Shown here: piece after piece, positions 48,421 to 57,796 of the stretch
How the letters are laid out: each line of letters opens with the position of its first letter
How positions within the stretch are numbered: position 1 is the first letter of the stretch
Assembly (NCBI RefSeq): GCF_013450295.1
Contig: NZ_SKBR01000001.1
Span: forward strand, 1,368,001 to 1,432,000
From: Streptomyces sp. AJS327
GTDB taxonomy: Bacteria > Actinomycetota > Actinomycetes > Streptomycetales > Streptomycetaceae
Reading direction: 5' to 3'
DNA length: 64,000 bases
Notes under the pieces: generated by a model
The model's input: the letters and a program-made list of their open reading frames with translations, nothing else
Database searches by the model: none
Told to the model about the DNA's origin: nothing
Translations under genes and position numbers: made by a program

Positions 48421-48603
48421 GGGCGGCGACGGCGGCCGCGGTCGCCGGGCAGGTCCGTCCCGGGCCGGGGCGCCGTATCTGCCGAGGGTTGCCAGAAAGG
48501 CCCGGTCTGCTCCGGCAACGGCGGCTTCACCATGACTTGGGGCCAGGACGTGTCGTAGGGTCACGACTGTTGGCGTCCGCAGGGGAGAGGACGGTTGTGG
48601 CAG

Positions 48604-50388
48604 ATGGCGCGTTATCGCGGCAAGCACGCAGCTGACAAGAACGCATCCGGCACCGGACAGGCACCCGCCGTGGAACCCGGAGGGCGTGGCAGGCTCCGCA
48701 GAGGACTCGGCGGCACCGCCGTCGCGGCCGTGGCGATGGCCGCGCTCACCGCGTCCCAGGCCCCCGGGGTCGAACTCGGCGCACCGCACGGGGACGACGA
48801 ACCGGGCCGGGAGGGCAGCGCCTTCCGCGAGCGGCCCACCCCCGGGGACGACGCGTACCACACCGACCTGCCCCCGCTGAAGTCGCCCAAGGCGCCGAAG
48901 CAGCCCGGTGAGCCGAAGGACAAGGGCCGCGCCGAGGCGGGCGTGCCCGCCTCCGTGCTGGCCGCGTACAAGAAGGCCGCCGCCTCGCTCAACTCCGCGT
49001 CACCGGGCTGCGGTCTGCGCTGGGAGCTGCTGGCGGCGATCGGCAAGGTCGAGTCCGGGCAGGCGCGCGGTGGCGCGCTCGACCGGGACGGCACCACCCT
49101 CAGGCCGATCCTCGGCCCCGTGCTGAACGGCCAGGGCTTCGCCGAGATCACCGACACCGACAACGGCCGGTGGGATGGCGACCGCACCTACGACCGGGCG
49201 GTCGGCCCCCTCCAGTTCATCCCGTCCACCTGGGACCGCTGGGGCGCGGACGGCAACGGCGACGGCGCCCGGGACCCCAACAACATCCACGACGCGGCGC
49301 TCGCCGCGGGCCGCTACCTCTGCGCCGACGGTCGCGATCTGAGCGCCACCGCCGACCTGAATCGCGCCATTCTGAGCTACAACAACTCGCGCGCCTACCT
49401 GCGCACCGTGCTCGCCTGGTACGCCTTCTACCGCGACGGCGTCCACGAAGTGCCGGACGGCAAGGGCCAGTTGCCCACGTCGCCGGGCGCGGGCCACAAG
49501 AACGGCACGGACGCCGGGGGCTCCGGCGAGCGCGGCCCGGGCAAGCGCGGCGGCGCCTCCGGAGACGGCGGCAAGGGAGACAAGGGCGGAGAGGGCGAGA
49601 AGCCGGGCGCCGAGAAGCCCGGTGGGGAGCGGCCGGGAGGCGGCAAGGGCGAGAGCCCGTCGCCGAACCCCTCACCGACCCCCACACCGACACCGACGCC
49701 CACCCCGAGCCCCACCGACCCCACGGCCGTCGAGCGCGTCGGCCCCGCGAAGATCACCGCGACCACCGGGGAGAGCTTCGAGGAGCGCCCCACCGTCCGG
49801 GTCACCACCACCGGCGGCAAGGCGGCGGCGGACGTCGGCGTGCGGTTCGCGGTGCGGGGCGAGACCGAGGCGCGCTTCCCCGAGAAGGCCACCGAGGTCA
49901 CGGTCCGCACCGGCGAGGACGGCACCGCGAAGGCCCCGGTCCTGAGGGCGGGCGGGAAGGCCGGCACCTTCACCGTGCTGGCGACCGTGCCCGGGCAGGA
50001 GAAGCTGCGCGCGGTGGAGTTCACCGCGACCGTCGAGGCCGCCCCGGACCCGGTCGCGGACCGTCTCCAGCGCACCTCGGACACCCCGCTGGAGGCCGCC
50101 GCCGGCGAGACCTTCGAGGAGCGGGTGGCGGCGCGGGCCGAGCACCGCGGCGAGGCCGCCGCCGACGTGCCGGTGTCGGCCCGGATCACCGGCCTCGGCG
50201 CCGCGCCCTACTTCAAGGACGAGGACGGCAAGCACACCCGCACGCTCAAGGGCCTGACGACGAACGCCAAGGGCGTAGTCACCCTGCCGCCGCTCCACGC
50301 GGACAGCGGTACCGGCAGCTACCGGCTGTGGCTCACCGCGCCCGGCGGAGCGCTCCTCAGCGTCAAGGTCACGGTCACCGCGGGCTGA
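48604..50388 (+). CDS. Secreted lytic transglycosylase with C-terminal repeat domains
   Basis: This 594-residue exported peptidoglycan hydrolase starts with a basic N-terminus and a hydrophobic helix at about 36-51 acting as signal or anchor. A Pro/Lys-rich spacer follows, then an SLT-like lysozyme-fold domain at about 115-285. The catalytic Glu is in LLAAIGKVESGQ, with the family motif AVGPLQFIPSTWDRWG. A long Gly/Lys/Pro linker leads to two Ig-like domains of related sequence, both opening with GE(S/T)FEER (about 393 and 503), probably wall-binding. ATG 48604 was taken; a TTG at 48595, closer to the GGGGAGAGG site, is possible. Confidence 0.86.
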   Translation: MARYRGKHAADKNASGTGQAPAVEPGGRGRLRRGLGGTAVAAVAMAALTASQAPGVELGAPHGDDEPGREGSAFRERPTPGDDAYHTDLPPLKSPKAPKQPGEPKDKGRAEAGVPASVLAAYKKAAASLNSASPGCGLRWELLAAIGKVESGQARGGALDRDGTTLRPILGPVLNGQGFAEITDTDNGRWDGDRTYDRAVGPLQFIPSTWDRWGADGNGDGARDPNNIHDAALAAGRYLCADGRDLSATADLNRAILSYNNSRAYLRTVLAWYAFYRDGVHEVPDGKGQLPTSPGAGHKNGTDAGGSGERGPGKRGGASGDGGKGDKGGEGEKPGAEKPGGERPGGGKGESPSPNPSPTPTPTPTPTPSPTDPTAVERVGPAKITATTGESFEERPTVRVTTTGGKAAADVGVRFAVRGETEARFPEKATEVTVRTGEDGTAKAPVLRAGGKAGTFTVLATVPGQEKLRAVEFTATVEAAPDPVADRLQRTSDTPLEAAAGETFEERVAARAEHRGEAAADVPVSARITGLGAAPYFKDEDGKHTRTLKGLTTNAKGVVTLPPLHADSGTGSYRLWLTAPGGALLSVKVTVTAG

Positions 50389-50396
50389 GCCGCCCG

Positions 50397-50418
50397 CCGG
50401 CCCGAGCGCTCGGGCCGG
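50397..50418 (+). terminator. Palindromic terminator after the transglycosylase
   Basis: A perfect 22-bp palindrome (CCGGCCCGAGC followed by its complement) starts 8 nt after the stop. Confidence 0.65.
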
Positions 50419-50546
50419 TCCGGCGCGGGCGTCCGGCGGGCGCGTGCGCCGGGTGACCGGTGACCGGTTCCCTTCGCCCTCCGGCCCGGGCCGCGTCATG
50501 ATCGGTGCGGTGGCCCCGGCCGGGGGCCCAGGCGAAGGGGGATCCC

Positions 50547-51056
50547 ATGTCCGACGTGCGCGCGGCGCGCCCCTCCGACCACCGGGCGGTGGTCGAGCGG
50601 GTCCAGACGTGGTGGACCGACCGGTCGCCCGAGCAGGCCCGGGAGCTGTCCCTGCTGGTGCCCAAGCTGTTCCTCCAGTTCTTCTCCCGCACGAGCCTGG
50701 TGCGGGAGGACGGCACCGGGATCAGCGCCTTCCTGATCGGCTTCCACTCCCCGGACGACGAGCGGGAGGCGTACATCCACTTCGTCGGGGTCGATCCCCG
50801 GCTGCGGGGAGCGGGGGTGGGCCGGGAGCTGTACACCGCCTTCTTCGAGCGCGCCGCCGCGGCGGGCCGCACCGAGGTGCGCGCGATCACCTCGCCCACC
50901 AACACCGGATCCATCGCCTTCCACCGGGCGATGGGCTTCGTCCCGGAGGCCGGGGACCGCGAACTCGACGGGCTGCCCGTCCACACCGACTACGACGGCC
51001 CCGGCCACGACCGGGTCTGCTTCCACCGTCGGCTGAGCCCCACCCCGGCGGCCTGA
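50547..51056 (+). CDS. GNAT-family N-acetyltransferase
   Basis: This 169-residue acetyl-CoA-dependent acyltransferase has the acetyl-CoA-binding motif A as VDPRLRGAGVGRELYTAFFERA (about 88-109) and motif B as SPTNTGSIAFHRAMGF. The N-terminus carries a Trp-rich helix (VQTWWTDRSPEQARE) that may shape the acceptor site. The substrate is unknown. The ATG at 50547 is preceded by AAGGGGGATCCC, a suitable ribosome site. It converges on the VOC gene. Confidence 0.87.
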   Translation: MSDVRAARPSDHRAVVERVQTWWTDRSPEQARELSLLVPKLFLQFFSRTSLVREDGTGISAFLIGFHSPDDEREAYIHFVGVDPRLRGAGVGRELYTAFFERAAAAGRTEVRAITSPTNTGSIAFHRAMGFVPEAGDRELDGLPVHTDYDGPGHDRVCFHRRLSPTPAA

Positions 51057-51069
51057 GTCCGCTCCGGGA

Positions 51070-51093
51070 CCCGGGCCCCGTCGGGTGCCCGGG
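51070..51093. terminator. Bidirectional hairpin between GNAT and VOC genes
   Basis: CCCGGGC (51070-51076) and GCCCGGG (51087-51093) pair across a 10-nt loop in the gap between converging genes. Confidence 0.5.
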
Positions 51094-51129
51094 CAGACCG
51101 ATCGCCCCGGCCCCGCTCGACCGGAGCGT

Positions 51130-51585
51130 CTACACCACGCAGAACTCGTTCGACTCCGGGTCGGCGAGGACCACGCCGTAGTAGTCCATCGCCGGTTCGC
51201 CCAGGTTCCGCAGGACGGTGGCGCCCGCCTCCGTCAGCCGCCGCACGGCGGCGTCGACCCGCTCGGTGCGGGTGGCGAGCGGCACGGAGCGACCGCCGCC
51301 CACGTTCAGGTCGAGGTGGATCCGGTTCTTCACGGTCTTGGCCTCCGGAACCTGCTGGAACCAGACGCGAGGCCCCCGGCCCGCCGGATCGACGATGGAC
51401 TCGGGTGACTCCCCGGCGCCCTCGGGCAGTTCCTCGGGCGGCAGCCCGGTCGCGAGCCAGAACTCCCGCCAGCTCGCGTGCCCTCCGGGCGGGGATTCCG
51501 GCTCGTATCCCAGCGCCAGGCACCAGAAGTCCACCATCCGGACAGGGCCGGCGCAGTCGATCGTCAGCTGAAGGTTCGGCGTCAT
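51130..51585 (-). CDS. VOC-family (glyoxalase-like) protein
   Basis: This 151-residue protein of the vicinal oxygen chelate superfamily is formed of two beta-alpha-beta-beta-beta modules. Visible family features are QLTIDCAGPVRMVDFWCLALGYEPE at the start, PRVWFQQVPEAKTVKNRIHLDLNVGG in the middle (His in the metal/substrate position) and VVLADPESNEFCVV at the end. The specific reaction (dioxygenase, isomerase or antibiotic binding) cannot be inferred. It converges with the GNAT gene and is co-directional with the methyltransferase. Confidence 0.85.
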   Translation of the reverse strand: MTPNLQLTIDCAGPVRMVDFWCLALGYEPESPPGGHASWREFWLATGLPPEELPEGAGESPESIVDPAGRGPRVWFQQVPEAKTVKNRIHLDLNVGGGRSVPLATRTERVDAAVRRLTEAGATVLRNLGEPAMDYYGVVLADPESNEFCVV

Positions 51586-51690
51586 GCGGCGAGCGTGACA
51601 CCCGGGTCGGACAACGCTCCGGAACCGTCCGCCGGCCCCCGCCCGGCAGCCCGCCGCGGGCCCGCCGTCCCCGGCTCCTCCCGGCGTTCC

Positions 51691-52608
51691 TCAGGGACGC
51701 TCGCAGACGAAGATCGCGGTGCCCGGGATCAGCCGCCCGCGCAGCGGAGACCAGCCGCCCCACTCCTGGGTGTTCCAGTCCGGCCACTCCGGCTCCACGA
51801 GGTCGAGTAGCCGGAAACCGGCCGTGGTCAGGTCCCGCACCCGGTCCCCGAGCGTGCGGTGGTGCTCGACGTACACCGTGCGGCCGGTGGCGTCCTCCTC
51901 CACGTACGGCGTGCGGTCGAAGTACGAGGCGAGCACCGTCAGCCCCTCCGGCCCCGGCTCGTCGGGCAGCGCCCACCGGAGGGGATGGGTCACGGAGAAG
52001 ACCCAGCGCGCGCCGGGGCGCAGCACCCGGTGCACCTCACGCAGCACCCGCACCGGGTCCCCGACGAAGGGCAGCACCCCGTAGGCGGAGCACGCCAGGT
52101 CGAAGCTGGCGTCCGGGAACGGCAGCGCCCTGGCGTCCGCCTGCACCAGCGGCACCTCCGCGCCGCCCGGCTCCCCGGCGGCGAGGGAACGCGCGTGCCG
52201 GAGCTGCCGGTGCGAGAGGTCGAGTGCCACCGGACGGGCGCCCTGGGCGGCGAGCCAGCGGGAGCACTGCGCTGCGCCCGCGCCAACCTCCAGCACGCTC
52301 CGGCCACCGAGGTCGCGGGCGGGGCCCAGCAGCCCGGCCTCCGCCTCGTCCAGTCCCTCCGGGCACCAGACGAACCGGGCCGCGCCTAGGAACTCCCCGT
52401 GCTCGGCCTGGTACTCGTCGGCGTTGCCGTCCCACCAGGCCCGGTTGGCCCGGCTGCTCTCGTCGTCCCCCACCGGGCGCCGGACTGCCTCCGGCTCGTC
52501 GGCCTCGGCGGGCCCTGAGGTCCCCGCTCCGGGGGCCGGACCGATCGAGCCGGACCCGGGACGCGGCCCGCCGGGGGAGGTATCGTGCTGGCTCATCGCA
52601 CCTGTCAT
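51691..52608 (-). CDS. Class I SAM-dependent methyltransferase
   Basis: This 305-residue enzyme has the methyltransf_11 fold. The SAM-binding motif I is SVLEVGAGAAQCSRWLAAQG (about 105-124), followed by VALDLSHRQL (acidic end of strand 2), VQADARALPFPDASFDLA and VLREVHRVLRPGARWVFSV. The first 50 residues are a disordered Gly/Pro/Ser leader. There are two possible starts, ATG 52608 and ATG 52596, and neither has a clear ribosome site. The substrate is unknown. The gene is divergent from rpsA. Confidence 0.85.
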   Translation of the reverse strand: MTGAMSQHDTSPGGPRPGSGSIGPAPGAGTSGPAEADEPEAVRRPVGDDESSRANRAWWDGNADEYQAEHGEFLGAARFVWCPEGLDEAEAGLLGPARDLGGRSVLEVGAGAAQCSRWLAAQGARPVALDLSHRQLRHARSLAAGEPGGAEVPLVQADARALPFPDASFDLACSAYGVLPFVGDPVRVLREVHRVLRPGARWVFSVTHPLRWALPDEPGPEGLTVLASYFDRTPYVEEDATGRTVYVEHHRTLGDRVRDLTTAGFRLLDLVEPEWPDWNTQEWGGWSPLRGRLIPGTAIFVCERP

Positions 52609-52924
52609 CGTGTTCCGTCGTCGCTGTCGGTTGTCGCCGCTGGCTGGTCGGGTCGGCACGGGCGGTCTCGCCCCCGGGCGGTCGGGCCCTCGCCGCACCG
52701 CCGCCCGCGCGCCGCGAACCGCCGGGCGGGACCGCGACCGGCCGCGACCGGCGAGGCCCCCCGGGGGCGACTGGTTCCCGCGCGGGGAACGGGAGGAGGG
52801 TCACCGCCGGTCAGGGCGTGTTGTGCGGTGGTGGTGGAGCGGGGGCCGAGCGGCGCCGGACGGGAATCCGCCCGGAACATTGCCGGGTATGGGAGGTTCC
52901 ATCCCGGGTGTGCTCTTTCGTGCA

Positions 52925-52953
52925 TTGACCATGCCCAGTGGCCCCCGTATGCT
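52925..52953 (+). promoter_or_regulatory. Vegetative promoter of rpsA
   Basis: TTGACC (52925-52930) and TATGCT (52948-52953) are separated by 17 bp, a near-ideal HrdB-type promoter. Transcription would start near 52960 and give a leader of about 170 nt before rpsA, AT-richer than its surroundings. I see no recognised riboswitch in the leader. Confidence 0.75.
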
Positions 52954-53131
52954 ACAAGTTGCGCTGCGGGCCTGCGCACCTCAGACGGAGCAGGTCGCGC
53001 TCGCATCTGTTGTATGTCCCCTCGGTAACTGTCTCTCAAGGCTGTCCGGCTGGCTTGCATGCAGTGCGATCAAGGGCTCTCGGCGTAGCAGTGCCTACGA
53101 CTCAATGTCCGTACCGGAGACCCTTTCCCAC

Positions 53132-54652
53132 ATGACGAGCAGCACCGAGACCACCGCCACCACTCCGCAGGTTGCGGTCAACGACATCGGTTCCGAGGAC
53201 GCCTTCCTCGCCGCGATCGACGAGACGATCAAGTACTTCAACGACGGCGACATCGTCGACGGCGTCATCGTGAAGGTCGACCGGGACGAGGTCCTGCTCG
53301 ACATCGGCTACAAGACCGAAGGCGTCATCCCTTCCCGTGAGCTTTCGATCAAGCACGACGTCGACCCGAACGAGGTCGTTGCCGTCGGTGACGAGATCGA
53401 GGCCCTTGTTCTCCAGAAGGAGGACAAGGAAGGTCGGCTGATCCTCTCGAAGAAGCGCGCCCAGTACGAGCGTGCCTGGGGCACCATCGAGAAGATCAAG
53501 GAAGAGGACGGCATCGTCACCGGTACCGTCATCGAGGTCGTCAAGGGCGGCCTCATCCTCGACATCGGCCTGCGCGGCTTCCTTCCGGCCTCCCTCGTGG
53601 AGATGCGCCGGGTGCGCGACCTCCAGCCGTACGTCGGCAAGGAGCTTGAGGCGAAGATCATCGAGCTGGACAAGAACCGCAACAACGTGGTCCTGTCCCG
53701 CCGTGCCTGGCTGGAGCAGACCCAGAGCGAGGTCCGCCAGACCTTCCTCACCACCCTCCAGAAGGGCCAGGTGCGCTCCGGCGTCGTCTCCTCCATCGTC
53801 AACTTCGGCGCCTTCGTCGACCTCGGCGGTGTGGACGGACTCGTCCACGTCTCCGAGCTGTCCTGGAAGCACATCGACCACCCCTCCGAGGTCGTCGAGG
53901 TCGGCCAGGAGGTCACGGTCGAGGTCCTGGACGTGGACATGGACCGCGAGCGGGTCTCCCTGTCGCTCAAGGCGACGCAGGAGGACCCCTGGCAGCAGTT
54001 CGCCCGCACGCACCAGATCGGCCAGGTCGTTCCCGGCAAGGTCACCAAGCTGGTGCCGTTCGGCGCGTTCGTCCGGGTGGACGAGGGCATCGAGGGCCTG
54101 GTCCACATCTCCGAGCTGGCCGAGCGCCACGTGGAGATCCCGGAGCAGGTCGTCCAGGTCAACGACGAGATCTTCGTCAAGGTCATCGACATCGACCTGG
54201 AGCGTCGCCGGATCAGCCTCTCGCTGAAGCAGGCCAACGAGTCGTTCGGCGCCGACCCGATGGTCGCCGACTTCGACCCGACCCTGTACGGCATGGCCGC
54301 GTCCTACGACGACCAGGGCAACTACATCTACCCCGAGGGCTTCGACCCGGAGGCCAACGACTGGCTGCCGGGTTACGAGAAGCAGCGTGAGGAGTGGGAG
54401 CGCCAGTACGCCGAGGCGCACGCCCGCTTCGAGCAGCACCAGGCGCAGGTCGTCAAGTCCCGCGAGGCCGACGCGCAGGCGGCGGCCGAGGCGGCGACCG
54501 GCGGCGGCGCGGCCTCCCAGGCGGCCCCGGGTGGCGGCCAGGGCGGCGGTGGCGGCTCGTACTCCTCGGAGTCCGAGGAGGACGCCGGCGCGCTGGCTTC
54601 CGACGAGGCGCTCGCCGCGCTCCGTGAGAAGCTCGCCGGTGGTCAGAGCTGA
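53132..54652 (+). CDS. rpsA: 30S ribosomal protein S1
   Basis: This 506-residue ribosomal protein helps the 30S subunit bind mRNA. Four S1 (OB-fold) repeats are visible, starting near residues 35, 120, 205 and 290; the third and fourth carry GAFVDLGGVDGLVHVSELSW and GAFVRVDEGIEGLVHISELA. After them come a Tyr/Glu-rich segment and a Gly/Ala/Ser-rich C-terminal tail ending LREKLAGGQS, as in other Streptomyces S1. The ATG at 53132 gives the usual MTSSTETTATTPQVAVN start, with GGAGA 11 nt upstream; an in-frame ATG at 53105 is less likely. Confidence 0.98.
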   Translation: MTSSTETTATTPQVAVNDIGSEDAFLAAIDETIKYFNDGDIVDGVIVKVDRDEVLLDIGYKTEGVIPSRELSIKHDVDPNEVVAVGDEIEALVLQKEDKEGRLILSKKRAQYERAWGTIEKIKEEDGIVTGTVIEVVKGGLILDIGLRGFLPASLVEMRRVRDLQPYVGKELEAKIIELDKNRNNVVLSRRAWLEQTQSEVRQTFLTTLQKGQVRSGVVSSIVNFGAFVDLGGVDGLVHVSELSWKHIDHPSEVVEVGQEVTVEVLDVDMDRERVSLSLKATQEDPWQQFARTHQIGQVVPGKVTKLVPFGAFVRVDEGIEGLVHISELAERHVEIPEQVVQVNDEIFVKVIDIDLERRRISLSLKQANESFGADPMVADFDPTLYGMAASYDDQGNYIYPEGFDPEANDWLPGYEKQREEWERQYAEAHARFEQHQAQVVKSREADAQAAAEAATGGGAASQAAPGGGQGGGGGSYSSESEEDAGALASDEALAALREKLAGGQS

Positions 54653-54688
54653 GGCTCCACCCGCCAGGTAACTGACGGACAGGTGCCG

Positions 54689-54720
54689 TCGGGCCCGTCT
54701 CCTGCTGGAGGCGGGCCCGA
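54689..54720 (+). terminator. rpsA terminator
   Basis: A 14-bp stem (54689-54702 with 54707-54720, one G-T pair) with a TGCT loop lies 36 nt after the rpsA stop. Confidence 0.8.
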
Positions 54721-54834
54721 TCGCGTTCGCGGACGTGTGCGCCCGGCCCGGTGGGGGTGCGGGCGCACCCGGCGGGGAATGCCGGTGACGCGGGATGCGT
54801 TCGGGGAGGGTGAGAGACACGAGGAGGGGTGACG

Positions 54835-55782
54835 GTGCGGGATCCGCGTGAGCTGTACACGTGGGAGCAGAGCGGCCTGGACGCCGTTGACGAGATCGTC
54901 GGCGAACCGGACAGCGCCGGGCTGGTGATGCTCTATCACTTCGAGGGCTTCATGGACGCCGGGGACACCGGGGAACAGGTGGTGGCGCGGCTCCTCGACT
55001 CCCAGCCGCACGTCACCGTCGCGCGTTTCGACACCGACCGGCTGATCGACTACCGGGCGCGCCGCCCGATGATGACCTTCAAGCGGAACCAGTGGGTGTC
55101 CTACGACGCCCCGCTGCTGGAACTCCGCCTGGTGCGGGACGCCACCGGCACCCCGTTCCTGCTGCTCGCGGGCCCGGAGCCGGACGTCGAGTGGGAGCGG
55201 TTCGTCGCCGCGGTGCGGCAGATCACCGAGCGGGTGGGTGCCCGGCTCGCGGTCACCTTCCACGGCATACCGATGGGTGTGCCGCACACCCGCCCGGTGG
55301 GGCTCACCCCGCACGGCAACCGGATGGACCTGGTGCCCGGGCAGCGGCCCTTCTTCGACGAGGCCGAGGTCCCCGGGAGCGCCGCCGCGCTGGTGGAGCT
55401 GCGTCTCGGCGAGGCCGGTCACGACGTGCTGGGCATCGCCGCCCACGTCCCGCACTACATCGCGCGGTCGACCTATCCGGACGCGGCGCTGGTGGTGGTC
55501 GAGGCGATCACCTCGGTGACCGGGCTGGTGCTGCCGGAGGTCGCGCACGCGCTGCGCGGGGAGGCGCTGCGCACCCAGGACGAGATCGAACGGCAGCTGG
55601 CCGAGGGAGACGAGGAACTCGTCTCCGTGGTGCAGGGCCTGGAGCAGCAGTACGACGCGGTCGCCGGGGCGGAGAGCCGGGGCAGCCTGGTGGCGGAGCC
55701 GGTGGAGCTGCCCTCCGCCGAGGAGCTGGGGGCCGAGCTGGAGCGCTTCCTCGCCGAGCGGGAGGACGGCGAGCCCGGCTGA
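54835..55782 (+). CDS. PAC2-family protein
   Basis: This 315-residue protein of the PAC2 (proteasome-assembly-chaperone-like) family is widespread in actinobacteria. Its function is not firmly known; archaeal and eukaryotic relatives act in proteasome assembly. Diagnostic stretches are [40 protein letters not shown] and [20 protein letters not shown]. The GTG at 54835 was chosen because GGAGG lies 7 nt upstream and it gives the [10 protein letters not shown] start; the GTG at 54829 sits on the ribosome site. It lies between rpsA and coaE, a conserved Streptomyces order. Confidence 0.88.
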   Translation: MRDPRELYTWEQSGLDAVDEIVGEPDSAGLVMLYHFEGFMDAGDTGEQVVARLLDSQPHVTVARFDTDRLIDYRARRPMMTFKRNQWVSYDAPLLELRLVRDATGTPFLLLAGPEPDVEWERFVAAVRQITERVGARLAVTFHGIPMGVPHTRPVGLTPHGNRMDLVPGQRPFFDEAEVPGSAAALVELRLGEAGHDVLGIAAHVPHYIARSTYPDAALVVVEAITSVTGLVLPEVAHALRGEALRTQDEIERQLAEGDEELVSVVQGLEQQYDAVAGAESRGSLVAEPVELPSAEELGAELERFLAEREDGEPG

Positions 55783-55857
55783 CCGCCCGTGCCCCGGCCT
55801 CGCCTGGCGGTCCGTACCGCCGGTCGGGGCCGGTGGCCGACCCGTTACGGTGGCCGC

Positions 55858-56457
55858 ATGGTCAAGGTCGGACTGACGGGTGGCATCGGCGCGGGCAAGA
55901 GCGCGGTCTCGGAACTGTTCGCCGGTTACGGCGCGGTGATCGTGGACGCCGACCGGATCGCACGCGAGGTGGTGGAGCCCGGAACCCCCGGACTGGCCGC
56001 CGTGGTCGCCGAGTTCGGGCCGGGGATCCTGCTGCCGGACGGCACGCTGGACCGGGCCGGGCTGGGCGCGATCGTCTTCGGCGACACGGACCGGCTGGCC
56101 GCCCTGAACGCGATCGTCCATCCGCTGGTGGGCGGGCGGTCGGCGGAGCTGGAACGGGCCGCGGGCCCGGACGCGGTGGTGGTGCACGACGTCCCGCTGC
56201 TGGTGGAGAACGGCCTGGCACCGCTGTACGACCTGGTGGTCGTGGTCGACGCGGCGCCGGAGGTCCGGCTGGACCGCCTGGTGCGGCTGCGCGGCATGGA
56301 CGCCGAGGAGGCCCGGGCCCGGATGGCGGCGCAGGCCGACCGGGCCGAACGCCTGGCGGTGGCGGACATCGTGATCGACAACGACGGTACGCCGGAGGAG
56401 CTGGCCTCCCGCGCGCGGGACGCCTGGCGGCGGATCGCCACGTGGGGGGAGCGCTGA
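55858..56457 (+). CDS. coaE: Dephospho-CoA kinase
   Basis: CoaE phosphorylates the 3'-hydroxyl of dephospho-CoA in the last step of CoA synthesis. The 199-residue product has the P-loop [20 protein letters not shown] (residues 4-23), the substrate Asp in [35 protein letters not shown] and the lid segment [19 protein letters not shown]. It is shorter than actinobacterial CoaE proteins fused to a GrpB domain. TACGGT lies exactly 6 nt before the ATG, and no Shine-Dalgarno sequence is seen, so the transcript may be leaderless. Confidence 0.96.
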   Translation: MVKVGLTGGIGAGKSAVSELFAGYGAVIVDADRIAREVVEPGTPGLAAVVAEFGPGILLPDGTLDRAGLGAIVFGDTDRLAALNAIVHPLVGGRSAELERAAGPDAVVVHDVPLLVENGLAPLYDLVVVVDAAPEVRLDRLVRLRGMDAEEARARMAAQADRAERLAVADIVIDNDGTPEELASRARDAWRRIATWGER

Positions 56458-56477
56458 GCGGGGCGGCCCACCCCGGT

Positions 56478-56506
56478 CCGTGCCGGGCGTACGCGTCCCG
56501 GCACGG
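56478..56506 (+). terminator. coaE terminator
   Basis: Perfect 10-bp arms (56478-56487 and 56497-56506) with a 9-nt loop lie 20 nt after the coaE stop. Confidence 0.7.
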
Positions 56507-56716
56507 GGGAGCCCGTGGGGTGCCGCACCGCCGCCACGGGGTACGCCGGGAATAGCGGCTGACTCCGGGGTGTTGGGCTCGGGGAGCCCGTGGGCGGATT
56601 TCGGCCAAGCTGTCGCCGTTCTCCCGTCCCGTCCCGGAGGGCGCGGGCCGCCCGGACCGTCCGGTCGGCCCCCACCAGGCCCTCCAGCCGCGCTCCGTTC
56701 CGAGGAGGTCGTCATC

Positions 56717-57121
56717 GTGCCCGAGACCACGCCGCAGACCCGCGTCATCAGCTTCCGCGCCGCCGAGCAGCTGCTCGACGCGCGCGATCCCCGGGGCGCG
56801 CTCACCCTGCTGGACCCGATCGTGGACGCGCACCCGGAGAACACCGCGGCCCGCCTGCTCCGGGCCCGGGCCTACTTCCTCCAGGCGCGACTGGGCGCCG
56901 CCGAGCGGGAGTTCGGCGTCGTCCTGGAGCGGGAGCCGGACAACGCCTTCGCGCACTTCGCGCTGGCCCGCACGCTCCAGCGCGCCGACCGGGCGGACGC
57001 GGCGCGGCGGCACTTCCGGCTGGCCGCGGCGCTGGACCCGCGTCCCGACTTCGTCGAGGCGGCCGGGTTCGCGAACCCCCCGGCCGAGCCGCCCGAGTCC
57101 GGTGGCGGCCAGGGCCGTTGA
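56717..57121 (+). CDS. Small tetratricopeptide-repeat protein
   Basis: This 134-residue soluble protein consists of about three TPR helical hairpins (AEQLLDARDPRGALTLLDP, AARLLRARAYFLQARLGAA, NAFAHFALARTLQRADRAD) followed by a short Pro/Gly tail. TPR units bind partner peptides, but no partner is evident. The GTG at 56717 was chosen because GAGGAGG lies 8 nt upstream; longer in-frame alternatives lack ribosome sites. It follows the coaE terminator, so it is probably its own unit. A TPR gene downstream of coaE is common in Streptomyces as I recall. Confidence 0.85.
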   Translation: MPETTPQTRVISFRAAEQLLDARDPRGALTLLDPIVDAHPENTAARLLRARAYFLQARLGAAEREFGVVLEREPDNAFAHFALARTLQRADRADAARRHFRLAAALDPRPDFVEAAGFANPPAEPPESGGGQGR

Positions 57122-57217
57122 GCCCCCGCCGGACCACGGTCCGGGTGCTGTCCGGCGGCCGCGGGGGTGGCTGTGAGTGGCCTGGTGGGGCGGTGCCCCG
57201 CGCCCTACCGTGGGTGG

Positions 57218-57577
57218 ATGGACGTTGACGCAGCGCTCGCCCTCGTCACCGCCGCGGCCGGGGGCGCCGCCACCGCCGCCGGGCAGCGCGCCTGGGAGGG
57301 CCTGCTCTCGCTCTGGCGCCGTACGACGGGACGCCCGGAACCCCAGCCGGTGGATCCGGGGGACGGCGGATCGGTGCGGTGGCTGGTCGACCGGATGACC
57401 CAACAGGCCCGGAGCGACCCGGAGTTCGCGTCCGCGCTCTGCCGCTGGGCGGGCGAGCACCACGCCGTGCTGACGGTCGAGCAGTCCGCCGTGCACAACA
57501 CCGTGGCGCCGGACGCCACCGTCAACGGGCCGGTTATCCAGGCCCGGGACATCCACGGGGACATCCACTTCCGCTGA
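57218..57577 (+). CDS. Small protein with amyloid-signalling-like C-terminal tail
   Basis: This 119-residue protein has no recognised enzymatic domain. The first 85 residues form an Ala-rich helical module (LALVTAAAGGAATAAGQRAW, then a Trp/Arg-rich helix). The last 28 residues (92-119) follow the pattern N-T-V-x(5)-V-N-G-P-V-I-Q-A-R-D-I-H-G-D-I-H-F. This kind of short Gly/Gln/His tail is found at the ends of actinobacterial NLR-associated and other signalling proteins as an amyloid-forming interaction motif. A TACCGT hexamer lies exactly 6 nt before the ATG, so the mRNA is probably leaderless. No NLR is adjacent, but an AAA/TPR ATPase lies 0.8 kb downstream. Confidence 0.75.
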   Translation: MDVDAALALVTAAAGGAATAAGQRAWEGLLSLWRRTTGRPEPQPVDPGDGGSVRWLVDRMTQQARSDPEFASALCRWAGEHHAVLTVEQSAVHNTVAPDATVNGPVIQARDIHGDIHFR

Positions 57578-57796
57578 GCGCCAGCGGACCCCGGAGCCCG
57601 GAGCGCGGTGGTGCGCGGCACGGTGTCCCGGAGCGCGGCGCACGGTCTGCGGTGGCCACGGACGGCGCGTCCCGGGCGGGCTCCGCGCGCCGTTCCGACC
57701 GGGCCCAACGGCGCCGTGGCGGTGGGCGGTTCGGACGCGGACGGGGGTGCCCCGCGCGTCGGCGGGGCTGTCAGTGGGGTGCGGGATGCTGGGGGC

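Noticed and set aside
48421..48603. Cyclic-di-AMP (ydaO-type) riboswitch ahead of the transglycosylase gene, as seen before some Streptomyces cell-wall hydrolases
   Set aside because: The conserved ydaO sequence blocks are not present in the 180 bp upstream.
52954..53131. Possible riboswitch or autoregulatory S1-binding element in the rpsA leader
   Set aside because: The 170-nt leader is AT-richer and could be structured, but I found no match to a known motif and no convincing stem by eye.
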